A stretch of DNA of 64,000 nucleotides from Paenibacillus glycanilyticus. Lineage in GTDB: Bacteria > Bacillota > Bacilli > Paenibacillales > Paenibacillaceae. The stretch spans positions 1 through 64,000 of the forward strand of contig NZ_JAMBNP010000015.1 of NCBI RefSeq assembly GCF_023715145.1, in the 5' to 3' direction. The notes below the pieces were generated by a model that saw only the letters and a program-made list of their open reading frames with translations, was not told the DNA's origin and did no database searches. Shown here piece after piece: positions 49,029-57,509 of the stretch (the first letter of the stretch is position 1; every line of letters begins with the position of its first letter). The position numbers and the translations under genes were made by a program.

Positions 49029-50810
49029 TTATTGTGGGCGGCGCCATACGTCTTTGAAGTCAACTTTTCCCCAAACATTCATGGTGATTCCTCTTAGTGA
49101 ATTTTGATGGCCGATCACTCGCATATGTTGATGAAGAAATAGCAGACAAAAGCTTTTCTTAAGTTCATGCTGAAGATTTCGAAGAACTGCAAGACGTCCC
49201 GATTGCTCAGGTACACGCAAACAATACGATATCCGAGCATCTATTGTTTTTTTCCATTCGGATGGGAGCAAATTCCGGATTAAGCTATTGCCAGCACGGT
49301 ACGTTTCAATCAGTGTAATATCCGGTTGCTCACCAAGTACTTCACCAACCGATATCATATCTGCTTGTGTCATGACAGCTGTATCCACTAGTTGTTCAAC
49401 CTGTAGAACCTTAATCTGGACTTGAATACCCAGTTTTTCACAGGCGATTTGTATCCAAGCGGCGTTTTCTCTATTGGAGGGATTGTCATATGTATAGAGC
49501 TGCAAAATTTCGCCCTTATAAGAAGATGCCGCTAGAAGCTCTTTTGCTTTTGTGATATTGTAATGTGCTTGTTTGCTTTCGCTCTCTTCTGTAAAGATAA
49601 ATCCGCTAGCAGGCATTACCCGGCTTCCATTTAACCCGCCAATTATTTCCCAACGATCAAGCCCGAAATGAATTGCCTGTCTCAGCCGAATATCCTGAAG
49701 AGGTCCTGGCTTGATTTGATTGAAGATAACGTAGTTACTTCCATGCTCAAGTTCCTGTAGGGTAGTACGTTCATGGTTACCTGCTTCTTGATTCAAATAG
49801 GCTTCGTTGTAAAGCAATTGTACATTCTGCTCCGAAGTAGTTTCAGTAGGTAAACCCTCGTAATTTGGCCATACCCACATTTCAATGCGATCTAGATGCG
49901 GCCGTCCCTCGAAATAGTGCTCATGGGCTTCAAGGACAAGTATTGAGGAATTGTTTTTCACGATGCGGAACGGACCTGTTCCAACTGGCATGCTGGGATG
50001 TTCTCCTTCCCAACCTTTTGGAACGATATAGCAGCGATCGGTGCATATCATATTTGGAAATGCAACAATAGATTCGGTTAGTTCAAAAGTAACGCTATGC
50101 TTGCTAGATGCATATATATCCGCAATGACCAAGCTAAGCCAATCAGAAGGAGACTTTGTTAATATGCGCTTAAACGTATGGACGATATCGTGGGGAGAAA
50201 GGATATGACCGTCATGAAAGCGAACGCCTTTTCGCAGATAGAAGGTCCATTTTTTGCAGTTAGCATCAGACTCCCAATGATGAGCGAGCTTCGGAAGCAA
50301 TTTTTTCTCCTTGGTTGAATACTCCACAAGTTTGTTCATCAATTGCCTGAGCCAATTTAAATCTGAACTTCGTAAAACAGTAGCAGGATCCAGAAGGCTG
50401 ACCTCCCGATAGTAGGGAAACCTTAATATATCGAGTTCATCTTCATCTGTTTGAATGCCAAATTGCATGTTAATCCATCTCATAAATTCATGTTTTTGCA
50501 TTTCATCTAGTGAGGCTATTAACTGCCAGGCTTCCTTTATGCTTTCCTTTCCAATCAATTCATGAACTTTTCGTTGCAACAACTCCTGTCTTGTTACGAG
50601 AAATTTGATCTCCGATTGGTTCCCCCGGCCTCTGCCTGGTTTCCATTGAATAAAAAGTTCGGCAGACAGACGTTGTAGCACGAGTTGAGTATTTCGACGG
50701 GTGCAATCCAACACTTCTGCAATCTCATCAATTGGTACAGAGAAAGCTTGAAAATCGGCATTAGCTGCATAGCGGTTATGCAGTTTTTCATAATAGTCGA
50801 GTATCTTCAT
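49029..50810 (-). CDS. SgrR-family regulator (HTH + extracellular solute-binding domain)
   Basis: A 593-residue protein: an N-terminal winged-helix DNA-binding region (about 1-105, LDCTRRNTQLVLQRLSAELF) and a large SBP_bac_5-like domain (about 160-560, e.g. WTFYLRKGVRFHDGHILSPH and RLRQAIHFGLDRWEII). No signal peptide, so the binding domain is a cytoplasmic ligand sensor as in E. coli SgrR. Such genes usually stand beside a transporter they control, but none is adjacent here; the upstream region is decayed. Confidence 0.87.
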   Translation of the reverse strand: MKILDYYEKLHNRYAANADFQAFSVPIDEIAEVLDCTRRNTQLVLQRLSAELFIQWKPGRGRGNQSEIKFLVTRQELLQRKVHELIGKESIKEAWQLIASLDEMQKHEFMRWINMQFGIQTDEDELDILRFPYYREVSLLDPATVLRSSDLNWLRQLMNKLVEYSTKEKKLLPKLAHHWESDANCKKWTFYLRKGVRFHDGHILSPHDIVHTFKRILTKSPSDWLSLVIADIYASSKHSVTFELTESIVAFPNMICTDRCYIVPKGWEGEHPSMPVGTGPFRIVKNNSSILVLEAHEHYFEGRPHLDRIEMWVWPNYEGLPTETTSEQNVQLLYNEAYLNQEAGNHERTTLQELEHGSNYVIFNQIKPGPLQDIRLRQAIHFGLDRWEIIGGLNGSRVMPASGFIFTEESESKQAHYNITKAKELLAASSYKGEILQLYTYDNPSNRENAAWIQIACEKLGIQVQIKVLQVEQLVDTAVMTQADMISVGEVLGEQPDITLIETYRAGNSLIRNLLPSEWKKTIDARISYCLRVPEQSGRLAVLRNLQHELKKSFCLLFLHQHMRVIGHQNSLRGITMNVWGKVDFKDVWRRPQ

Positions 50811-51061
50811 AACTAACTGTCATCTCCTGCATAGTAAAAATTCCAAGACCTAACTTTCTTCAAACTAGTAAATATAATAGGATAGCAACATGAGCAAGAT
50901 AAACGGTTGTTGTTCTCATTATAGTAGCGAGTATAAACTCAGACTCCTCCAAAAAAAAAGAGAAATTTATTGAGCATATTATTCACTTTTAGTCTTTTCT
51001 TATACCCGCATAATGTTAATAAATAAGGCTTTCTGTTTGGGGCAAATACCGAAGAGATTCT
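50811..51061 (-). promoter_or_regulatory. upstream region of SgrR-like gene
   Basis: AT-rich, no gene seen. A minus-strand TATATT near 50880 preceded by TTGCTC (short spacing) may be the promoter; low support. Confidence 0.3.
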
Positions 51062-51228
51062 AAGGAACTATATCCGGGATTCTTTCTGGGTCGCAGAGAT
51101 TGACACTGTAGTAGTAGGATATATAACAGAAACAGTCCATGAAAGGGACGGTTAGGCTGTCATAGAAAAAGGCGAGTGTTACCTTGAGGTCGATGAGGTT
51201 TACGTTCATCAGATTATCGGAGCGATAA
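51062..51228 (+). pseudogene. GNAT acetyltransferase fragment
   Basis: The frame reads RNYIRDSFWVAEIDTVVVGY, ITETVHERDG, stop (TAG at 51153), AVIEKGECYLEVDEVYVHQI. This is the central strand region of a GNAT enzyme, with start, acetyl-CoA loop and C-terminus missing and an internal stop. Confidence 0.7.
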
Positions 51229-51729
51229 TATCGGGCATGCGATTTACAATCTGCCGGCTGGTCTAGTGTACAGCTTGAAATCAATAATCAAGAACTTTTT
51301 ATTGATCCAAGTTACCTGTTGCTACTTTTGGTTGCCGCATTTTCTTGTGGATTTATAGCTTGTCTACAAATGTACAAGAAAAGGTTCGCTGTGTTGATTC
51401 GTACAGTCGGGACGATAGTACTGTTGGCAGCTGTTGGCTTTGGATGTTTTTGGGGGTGGTTCATTTCACTATTTTATACTGCAAGTATCGAGGAGCAGAT
51501 GGTTGAGCAAGATGGCACAAAAATGCTTGCCGAAGTAAGTGCGTTTTTGGATGTGGATGTGTATTACTACGACTATAAAAACTGGTTTGTTCGAAGTGAA
51601 AAATACAGGATTCATGAGTGGTACGGAGACGGTGGATATAACCCACTTAAAAATGAATTAATGCCAGAACCGATAACAATAACGTACTACGATGAAAATG
51701 GAAATCGCATAGGCGGGAAAGACAACTAA
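51229..51729 (+). CDS. membrane protein, 5' end lost or uncertain
   Basis: The frame is open from 51229 without an ATG or ribosome site; the first usual start is TTG 51319. It encodes two membrane helices (about LLLLLVAAFSCGFIACLQM and VGTIVLLAAVGFGCFWGWFI) and a hydrophilic C-terminus (YYYDYKNWFVRSEKYRIHEW). It follows directly on the GNAT fragment, so a deletion has probably removed the N-terminus and promoter. Function unknown. Confidence 0.5.
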   Translation, partial: YRACDLQSAGWSSVQLEINNQELFIDPSYLLLLLVAAFSCGFIACLQMYKKRFAVLIRTVGTIVLLAAVGFGCFWGWFISLFYTASIEEQMVEQDGTKMLAEVSAFLDVDVYYYDYKNWFVRSEKYRIHEWYGDGGYNPLKNELMPEPITITYYDENGNRIGGKDN

Positions 51730-51800
51730 AAAGACAGCAGGAGCGTGAAATGATTAATAAATACCATAAAATGGTAATTGAGAAGTTCTTCTTGCTAAGA

Positions 51801-51862
51801 TGAAACTGGGACGATTAACTGAGGATGAAATCAAAGATAATAAGCGCCTTTTAAATAAGTAA
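51801..51862 (+). pseudogene. 20-codon C-terminal remnant
   Basis: MKLGRLTEDEIKDNKRLLNK followed by stop, with no ribosome site; the tail of a lost helical protein or regulator. Confidence 0.3.
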
Positions 51863-51876
51863 CCAAAGGAGAAAAA

Positions 51877-52689
51877 ATGCTAACGCCACAACAATTAATA
51901 GATATAGAACATCTGCAAAAAGAGTGCGAGAATCATGATCCTATACAACTAAAACTTAATTGGGAAATGCTTAGAAACCGCGGATCGGATCAGTTGGATT
52001 TTTTTCATTATGAAAATGACGAGCTTGTAGCGTTTTTGGGTTTGTACGCTTTTGGTTCTACAGTCGAAGTATGCGGGATGGTTCATCCAAGGGAACGGCT
52101 AAAGGGACATTTCCATCAATTGTTCCTGCTAGGAATGGAAAAGATTAAACAAAACGGATACAAGAAAATATTATTGAACGCGCCTGCGGGATCCAGTTCA
52201 GCAAAAGCTTTCTTGAGTAATCAAGGTGCTGAGTATGAATTTTCGGAGCATCAAATGGAATGGAAAGGTAGTTCTATCGAGGAAACCGATGGTGTGCGGC
52301 TCAGGCAAGCAACATCAGAAGATTACGAAATGTGCGTGCGAATATCCGTTACGGCATTCGCAGAGAACGAAGAAGATGCGAGAGTAATGGAGAGCAAGAC
52401 ACTGAGGGATATCTTAATGGTTGATGTGAACGAAGGAACGGTAGGGAAAGTTAGAGTGATTCGAGACGAGGGGCAGGCGTGGATTTATGGATTTGCCATT
52501 TTACCAGAATATCAAGGCAAAGGGATAGGCAGAAAAGTGTTGCGCCAAATCATTAAAGAACAAAGCTCGGCCGGATACTCCGTACACTTGGAAGTCGAAA
52601 CAAAAAACGAGCATGCTCTTGGGCTATATGAATCGGTTGGATTCAAAGTGGTACATTCACAAGATTACTATGGATATAAACCACAATGA
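51877..52689 (+). CDS. GNAT-family N-acetyltransferase (tandem domain)
   Basis: A 270-residue protein with two GNAT-type halves: a degenerate N-terminal one (about 1-130, LDFFHYENDELVAFLGLYAF) and a full C-terminal one (about 138-268) with acetyl-CoA motif LPEYQGKGIGRKVLR (Q/R-x2-G-x-G/A) and the end motif ALGLYESVGFKVVHSQDYYG. AAAGGAG is 7 bases before the ATG. Acceptor unknown; acetylation of antibiotics or peptides is possible in this family. Confidence 0.87.
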   Translation: MLTPQQLIDIEHLQKECENHDPIQLKLNWEMLRNRGSDQLDFFHYENDELVAFLGLYAFGSTVEVCGMVHPRERLKGHFHQLFLLGMEKIKQNGYKKILLNAPAGSSSAKAFLSNQGAEYEFSEHQMEWKGSSIEETDGVRLRQATSEDYEMCVRISVTAFAENEEDARVMESKTLRDILMVDVNEGTVGKVRVIRDEGQAWIYGFAILPEYQGKGIGRKVLRQIIKEQSSAGYSVHLEVETKNEHALGLYESVGFKVVHSQDYYGYKPQ

Positions 52690-52745
52690 ATGTTAGGTTG
52701 ACGGGAGAACGGCAGCTTAACCACGCGGTTTGTGGAGGTAATTAC

Positions 52746-52955
52746 ATGTCTAAAAAATGGTTTAAATTAGTTGCAGAAATTATTACACTCTGCTCAATTG
52801 GATATGTCGTATATATAGGCTATTTTGTTTTTTTCAATAAACCAGTTACACCGGAAGACATAATTAAACTTTATTTAAAAATGGGATATGCATATGTAAC
52901 ACTTGCCGTTGTTTTAATATTAAGAGCTATTCTTAGGAAAAGTAGAATTCTATAA
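52746..52955 (+). CDS. small two-helix membrane protein
   Basis: A 69-residue protein with helices at about 8-28 (VAEIITLCSIGYVVYIGYFV) and 44-62 (MGYAYVTLAVVLILRAIL) and a basic C-terminus. ATG 52746 has GGAGG 7-8 bases upstream; upstream in-frame codons are not needed. Function unknown. Confidence 0.65.
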   Translation: MSKKWFKLVAEIITLCSIGYVVYIGYFVFFNKPVTPEDIIKLYLKMGYAYVTLAVVLILRAILRKSRIL

Positions 52956-53006
52956 TCTATAGGTTGTTGAACAATACATAGAGTGATATTTATTTGGAGG
53001 TTAAAA

Positions 53007-53348
53007 GTGAAAAGAGAGAATATATTGCTGCCAATTTCAATTATCCTCCTCGGAGGATGCCTAGTTCTATCCGCTTGGATTATAACCAATGGGCTACAGT
53101 CGCCTAATCAATCCATTCATACCACTACTCAGACAAAAGCATTGATGACTTCGGATGAGGCAGCCCAATACATGGGAATTTCAAAAGAGGATTTTGATTG
53201 GCTTATTAAGAATCAAATCGAACAGAAGAAGGGGCTTCAAGTTTACGACACCTATAGGTATATTCCATATATTAGTGTTGGGAATCAAAAGTTTTATAAT
53301 GAAACGGAAATAAATAAGTGGATTGATTACAATATGCTTAATCAATAG
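53007..53348 (+). CDS. membrane-anchored protein with excisionase-like HTH
   Basis: A 113-residue protein: N-terminal membrane helix (about 5-25, ILLPISIILLGGCLVLSAWI) and a soluble domain with LMTSDEAAQYMGISKEDFDW and QKFYNETEINKWIDYNML, the layout of MerR/excisionase-type helix-turn-helix domains. On the far side of the membrane it would not bind DNA, so it is probably a re-used fold. GTG start with GGAGG 5 bases upstream. Confidence 0.7.
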   Translation: MKRENILLPISIILLGGCLVLSAWIITNGLQSPNQSIHTTTQTKALMTSDEAAQYMGISKEDFDWLIKNQIEQKKGLQVYDTYRYIPYISVGNQKFYNETEINKWIDYNMLNQ

Positions 53349-53358
53349 TTATCTCATT

Positions 53359-53619
53359 CTATGCCAGATCAGAAGCAGGCATCACCTTGTCTTCCATCGT
53401 CTGCCGGTCAGCTGCCAGATACTCCGGGTCGGAGACCAAGACGGCCGACACAACCCCCTGCCTGCTTAGAACACGAACATTATAATTAATGAGCTTGGCC
53501 TCGGTGGCATCATGCGCAAGCAGCGACCATGCCAGGCTGTGCATCTTGTCGTCGTAGAAAGGCGCAACGTCCCAGTCTTCGACGTAGAGACGATTCGACT
53601 CGTCGAGCTCTTCGTTCAT
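53359..53619 (-). CDS. small hypothetical protein
   Basis: An 86-residue acidic protein (MNEELDESNRLYVEDWDVAP; INYNVRVLSRQGVVSAVLVS) without signal or membrane helix. No family recognised. It is convergent with the preceding gene, 10 bases apart, with no terminator between. Confidence 0.6.
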   Translation of the reverse strand: MNEELDESNRLYVEDWDVAPFYDDKMHSLAWSLLAHDATEAKLINYNVRVLSRQGVVSAVLVSDPEYLAADRQTMEDKVMPASDLA

Positions 53620-53795
53620 TTGCTCCGTGCCGTCCTATCCTTACAAAAAAATAGGATTCTAGATACAGACGGAGATAGGCTTCTATTTTTCGCTAATCCA
53701 TTACATCGGCGTTGCGCTTTTCTTCGCATAAGGGCTATTATTCTTATGAGTTATGTTACGCGAAAATAAGAAAGTATTAAGGGAGATGTCGGCTT

Positions 53796-54149
53796 TTGAG
53801 AGGATTAGCAATATTGCTTGGGTATACTTTGTTGGGGAATGCCATTCACAGCCTGCTGTCCGTACCGATCTCGGGGAATGTGATAGGGATGGTACTGCTG
53901 GTTGTGAGTTTATTTGCAGGATGGGTGAAGCTGGCCTGGATCGAGGAGACGGCTCAATTTTTTTTGAAGCATATGATGATTTTCTTTGCGCCTATCATCG
54001 TGGGTACCATGATGTTCTTTGGAGTTATCGGAGACCAATGGTTTGCGGCAGCCGTTACTTTGGTCGCCGCAACGATGATAGTTCTGCTCGTTACCGCAGG
54101 GGTTATGGCCTGGCAATCCGGAAAAGCGAAGGAACGGACCTATGAATGA
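53796..54149 (+). CDS. CidA/LrgA-family membrane protein
   Basis: A 117-residue four-helix membrane protein of the LrgA/CidA family (SVPISGNVIGMVLLVVSLFA; FFAPIIVGTMMFFGVIGDQW), holin-like proteins linked to control of murein hydrolases or, as PftA in B. subtilis, to pyruvate transport. TTG start with GGGAG upstream. Its stop overlaps the lrgB-like start by 8 bases. No LytST-type regulator lies in the window. Confidence 0.88.
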   Translation: MRGLAILLGYTLLGNAIHSLLSVPISGNVIGMVLLVVSLFAGWVKLAWIEETAQFFLKHMMIFFAPIIVGTMMFFGVIGDQWFAAAVTLVAATMIVLLVTAGVMAWQSGKAKERTYE

Positions 54150-54828
54150 TGCCTGGTTTCAACAGCCGTTGTTTGGCATTGCGATTACCGTATTGTTCTA
54201 TGTGGGAGCCCAGCTCCTTAATAGCCGCTATAGATGGTTAAACCCTTTGTTCTTGACATCGGGAGGCCTTATTTTATTGCTGCTGCTTTGCGATATTCCT
54301 TATGAAGCTTACAGTGCGGGAGGGGATATAATTACCTTTTTCCTCGGGCCAGCTACGGTTGCTCTTGCCGTACCGTTTTACAAAAACTTTCAAAAGCTAA
54401 GAGATCAGCTTGTGCCTATTGTTATAGCCGTCAGTGCCGGATTATTATGCGGATTGCTCGCGGTATGGGGGATTAGCGGTCTTCTGCATGCTTCGGAACA
54501 AATGATGCTCACCATGATGCCCAAATCGGTAACAACGCCGATTGCCATTGAAATTGCGGATTTGTTAGGCGGAACACCCGAGCTCGCTGGCGTATTCGCC
54601 GTATTGACGGGCCTCCTTGGCAGCATGATGGGACCTATCCTGCTTCGCTTGTGCAGGTTTCGCAGCGATCTCGCGATTGGAGCCGCAATGGGGACGGCAG
54701 CGCATGGCATTGGTACGGCGCGCATCATGCGGGATTCCGAGATCCAAGGCGGGATCAGCGCATTCGCCATGGGACTGTCGAGCATTCTGACACCGTTATT
54801 TTGCATACCGTTAATTTGGTGGTTGTAA
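54142..54828 (+). CDS. LrgB/CidB-family membrane protein
   Basis: A 228-residue polytopic membrane protein of the LrgB family, partner of LrgA/CidA. Family motif PKSVTTPIAIEIADLLGGTP (about 131-150) and GTAAHGIGTARIMRDSEIQG (about 184-203) are clear. Translationally coupled to the preceding gene; together they may form a pyruvate/holin-like system as in B. subtilis pftAB. Confidence 0.92.
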   Translation: MNDAWFQQPLFGIAITVLFYVGAQLLNSRYRWLNPLFLTSGGLILLLLLCDIPYEAYSAGGDIITFFLGPATVALAVPFYKNFQKLRDQLVPIVIAVSAGLLCGLLAVWGISGLLHASEQMMLTMMPKSVTTPIAIEIADLLGGTPELAGVFAVLTGLLGSMMGPILLRLCRFRSDLAIGAAMGTAAHGIGTARIMRDSEIQGGISAFAMGLSSILTPLFCIPLIWWL

Positions 54829-54853
54829 GAAGAGCGTAAGAAGAACCGAGAAT

Positions 54854-54892
54854 AAGGTACCTGTCGTTATTTATCGAGGGGTACCTTTTTTC
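54854..54892 (+). terminator. terminator, copy 2 of a repeated terminator element
   Basis: AAGGTACC / GGTACCTT followed by TTTT. The loop (GTCGTTATTTATCGA) and following CGTTAC...TATCTATG resemble the terminator at 29454. Confidence 0.85.
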
Positions 54893-54961
54893 GTTACTAC
54901 TTATCTATGACTTTGGCAGAAAAAACCAATAAAAGTGGAATTTTTCCCAATAATGGATTCC

Positions 54962-55006
54962 TTACGCCTGTAAATTTTTGGTCATATAATTATGAATGCG
55001 GTTACA
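54962..55006 (+). promoter_or_regulatory. promoter with CcpA cre-like site for sugar ABC operon
   Basis: TTACGC, a 17-base spacer, and a perfect TATAAT (54985-54990). ATGAATGCGGTTACA (54992-55006) fits the cre consensus WTGNAANCGNWNNCW with one mismatch and covers the likely start of transcription, which would give catabolite repression. Confidence 0.5.
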
Positions 55007-55050
55007 AATTAAACGCACAAATACAAGGATCATTAAAAGGGAGGCAAAGT

Positions 55051-56469
55051 ATGAAACGAATGAAACGTGCTTTAATGGGGATCTCCACGCTGCTTGTGAT
55101 GACAACAGCTCTCGCAGCCTGTGGCGGAAACTCAAACTCGAATTCGAATTCAGATTCAAACTCATCTAGCCCTAGCCCGACAGCATCTGCGGCTGCTTCC
55201 GAGGAACCGGCAAAAAGCGATGGCAAGAAAGTCACCATCAATCTCTGGAGCTTCACGGATGAAATACCGAACATGACGAAAAAGTACATCGAGACTCATC
55301 CAGACGCAAACGTAGAGTTCAAAACAACCGTAATCGCAACGACCGACGGTGCTTATCAGCCCGCGCTTGACCAGGCTTTGGCTGGTGGCGGCAGCGACGC
55401 CCCGGACATCTTCGCGGCTGAAGCGGCGTTTGTTCTCAAGTATACGCAAGGTGACGCGTCCAGCTATTCCGCTAACTATGCGGACTTGGGCCTTACCGAT
55501 CAAATGGTGAAAGACGCGGGCATAGCCCAATATTCCGTTGATATCGGCAGCAAGGACGGAGAGCTGAAGGGTCTTGGTTATCAAGCAACCGGCGGCGGCT
55601 TCATCTATCGCCGTTCGATCGCCAAGGATGTATTCGGCACGGACGATCCGGCAGCCATCAAGAACGAAGTTGGCCCAGGCTGGGATAAATACTTTGCTGC
55701 AGCTGACAAGCTGAAGGCAAAAGGCTATGCGATCGTGTCCGGTGACGGCGACATCTGGCATCCGATCGAGAACAGCTCCGACAAGGGCTGGATCGTTGAC
55801 GGCAAGCTTCACGTCGATCCGAAACGCGAGCAATTCCTTGATTATTCCAAGTCGCTGACAGACAACGGCTACAGCAACGGAACGCAGGACTGGCAGGAAG
55901 CTTGGTACGCGGACATGTCCGGCACCGGCGCGAAACCGGTATTTGGTTTCTTTGGTCCAGCATGGCTTATTAACTACGTTATGAACGGGCAAGTCAAAGA
56001 TACAAACGGCGATTGGGCGGTTACCGAGCCAACGACAGGCTTCTTCTGGGGCGGCACTTGGCTCCTCGCGAACAAAGACGTAACGAAGGACGATGCGAAG
56101 AAACAAGCGGTTGCGGACTTCATCAAGTGGGTTACGCTTGATACTTCCGAAACAGGCCTTCAGTACTTCTGGGCTAACGGCACGATGAAGGCGGGCGAGC
56201 AAGGTACGAAGGACAGCGTTGCTTCCTCTGTTGTAATGGGCAAATCGAACGGCGAGGTTCCATTGCTCGGCGGACAAAACATGTTCGAAGCCTTTGTTCC
56301 GGCTAACGCTAACGCAACGGGCAAAAACCTGACGCAATACGATGAATCGATCAACCTGATCTGGCGCGATCAAGTGCGCGCATACGCTTCCGGCAGCAAG
56401 AGCCGCGAGGATGCGCTAAAAGACTTCAAGCAAACGGTTAAAGACCAGCTCGGTATCGAAAGCGAATAA
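55051..56469 (+). CDS. carbohydrate ABC transporter substrate-binding lipoprotein
   Basis: A 472-residue extracellular family-1 solute-binding protein. Lipoprotein signal with LAAC, Cys24 as lipidation site, then an Asn/Ser/Pro linker and the binding domain (VTINLWSFTDEIPNMTKKYI start). GFFGPAWLINYVMNGQVKD and PTTGFFWGGTWLLANKDVTK line the usual sugar-binding region. The frame is open back to 54907, but the promoter and AAAGGGAGG before 55051 set this start. First gene of an importer operon with two permeases; the ATPase must come from elsewhere (MsmX-like). Confidence 0.92.
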   Translation: MKRMKRALMGISTLLVMTTALAACGGNSNSNSNSDSNSSSPSPTASAAASEEPAKSDGKKVTINLWSFTDEIPNMTKKYIETHPDANVEFKTTVIATTDGAYQPALDQALAGGGSDAPDIFAAEAAFVLKYTQGDASSYSANYADLGLTDQMVKDAGIAQYSVDIGSKDGELKGLGYQATGGGFIYRRSIAKDVFGTDDPAAIKNEVGPGWDKYFAAADKLKAKGYAIVSGDGDIWHPIENSSDKGWIVDGKLHVDPKREQFLDYSKSLTDNGYSNGTQDWQEAWYADMSGTGAKPVFGFFGPAWLINYVMNGQVKDTNGDWAVTEPTTGFFWGGTWLLANKDVTKDDAKKQAVADFIKWVTLDTSETGLQYFWANGTMKAGEQGTKDSVASSVVMGKSNGEVPLLGGQNMFEAFVPANANATGKNLTQYDESINLIWRDQVRAYASGSKSREDALKDFKQTVKDQLGIESE

Positions 56470-56478
56470 GAGGGCGCC

Positions 56479-56508
56479 AAAGGGGCGGGAGCATGATCCC
56501 GCCCCTTT
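56479..56508 (+). terminator. intercistronic hairpin after binding-protein gene
   Basis: Perfect 12-bp stem AAAGGGGCGGGA / TCCCGCCCCTTT with a 6-base loop and no clean T-run. Such hairpins stabilise or partly terminate mRNA to favour the binding protein over the permeases. Confidence 0.7.
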
Positions 56509-56531
56509 ATATCAATTGATGGGGTGAGAGC

Positions 56532-57506
56532 ATGCGCCGCAAGGGAGTCAACTACTCGAAATACGGCTATATTTTCAGTATTCCTTTTATACTAGCGTTT
56601 CTTATTTTCTCTTTGTATCCTACGCTTTACACCGCCTTTATCGGCTTCACGGATATGAAAGGGGTTATACCCAAACCGGTTCATATTCTGGATAATCCGT
56701 TTCAGAACTTTAAAGATCTGATCCTCGAGAACGTATCGTTCAGACAATCTCTTGTGAACACGTTTGTACTTTGGATTGCCAACTTCATCCCGCAGATCGG
56801 CCTTGCGCTCTTCCTTACGGCGTGGTTCACCAATAAACGCCTCAATATCAAGGGACAAGGCGCATTTAAGGTTCTGCTCTACATGCCGAATATTATCACG
56901 GCGAGTACAATCGCCGTGCTTTTCAGCACCTTGTTCGCTTATCCGATGGGGCCAGTGAACAGCCTGCTCCAAGCGCTCGGCTGGATCGACGCTCCCATTC
57001 AATTCCTGCAGGATAAGAACACGGCGAGGGGCATTGTTTCGTTTATTCAATTCTGGATGTGGTACGGCAACACCATGATCATTCTGATCGCGGGGGTTAT
57101 GGGAATCAATCCGGCACTCTTTGAGGCTGCGGCTATTGATGGGGCAAGCGGAACCCAAACCTTCTTCCGGGTTACGCTGCCAAGTCTTCGAACGATCCTG
57201 CTGTATTCGCTTGTTACCTCCATGATCGGCGGTCTGCAGATGTTCGATATCCCGCAGCTGTTTATTACTCCGGCGGGCGGTCCGGACAATGCCACCTTAA
57301 CGACCTCGGTATTTATATACGGGCAAGCGTTCAAGGGAAGCTACATGTATAACAAGGCTGCCGCAGCAAGCATGATCATGTTCCTCATTGCGGCTGTGCT
57401 GTCTGCGCTCTTGTTCTATCTGATGCGCGATCGCGGCGAGGCGAAGCTTAGAAAGCAAATGAAGCTGCAAGAGAAAGCTGCAAAAGCAGCGGCAAAGGGG
57501 GTGTGA
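56532..57506 (+). CDS. carbohydrate ABC transporter permease (MalF-like)
   Basis: A 324-residue permease with six membrane helices and the EAA loop EAAAIDGASGTQTFFRVTLP (about 197-216) that contacts the ATPase. The C-terminus is Lys/Ala-rich. GGGGTGAG is 6 bases before the ATG. It is separated by 3 bases from the next permease gene. Confidence 0.94.
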   Translation: MRRKGVNYSKYGYIFSIPFILAFLIFSLYPTLYTAFIGFTDMKGVIPKPVHILDNPFQNFKDLILENVSFRQSLVNTFVLWIANFIPQIGLALFLTAWFTNKRLNIKGQGAFKVLLYMPNIITASTIAVLFSTLFAYPMGPVNSLLQALGWIDAPIQFLQDKNTARGIVSFIQFWMWYGNTMIILIAGVMGINPALFEAAAIDGASGTQTFFRVTLPSLRTILLYSLVTSMIGGLQMFDIPQLFITPAGGPDNATLTTSVFIYGQAFKGSYMYNKAAAASMIMFLIAAVLSALLFYLMRDRGEAKLRKQMKLQEKAAKAAAKGV

Positions 57507-57509
57507 GGG

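Noticed and set aside
55162..56373. 403-codon open frame on the minus strand
   Set aside because: Shadow of the binding-protein gene.
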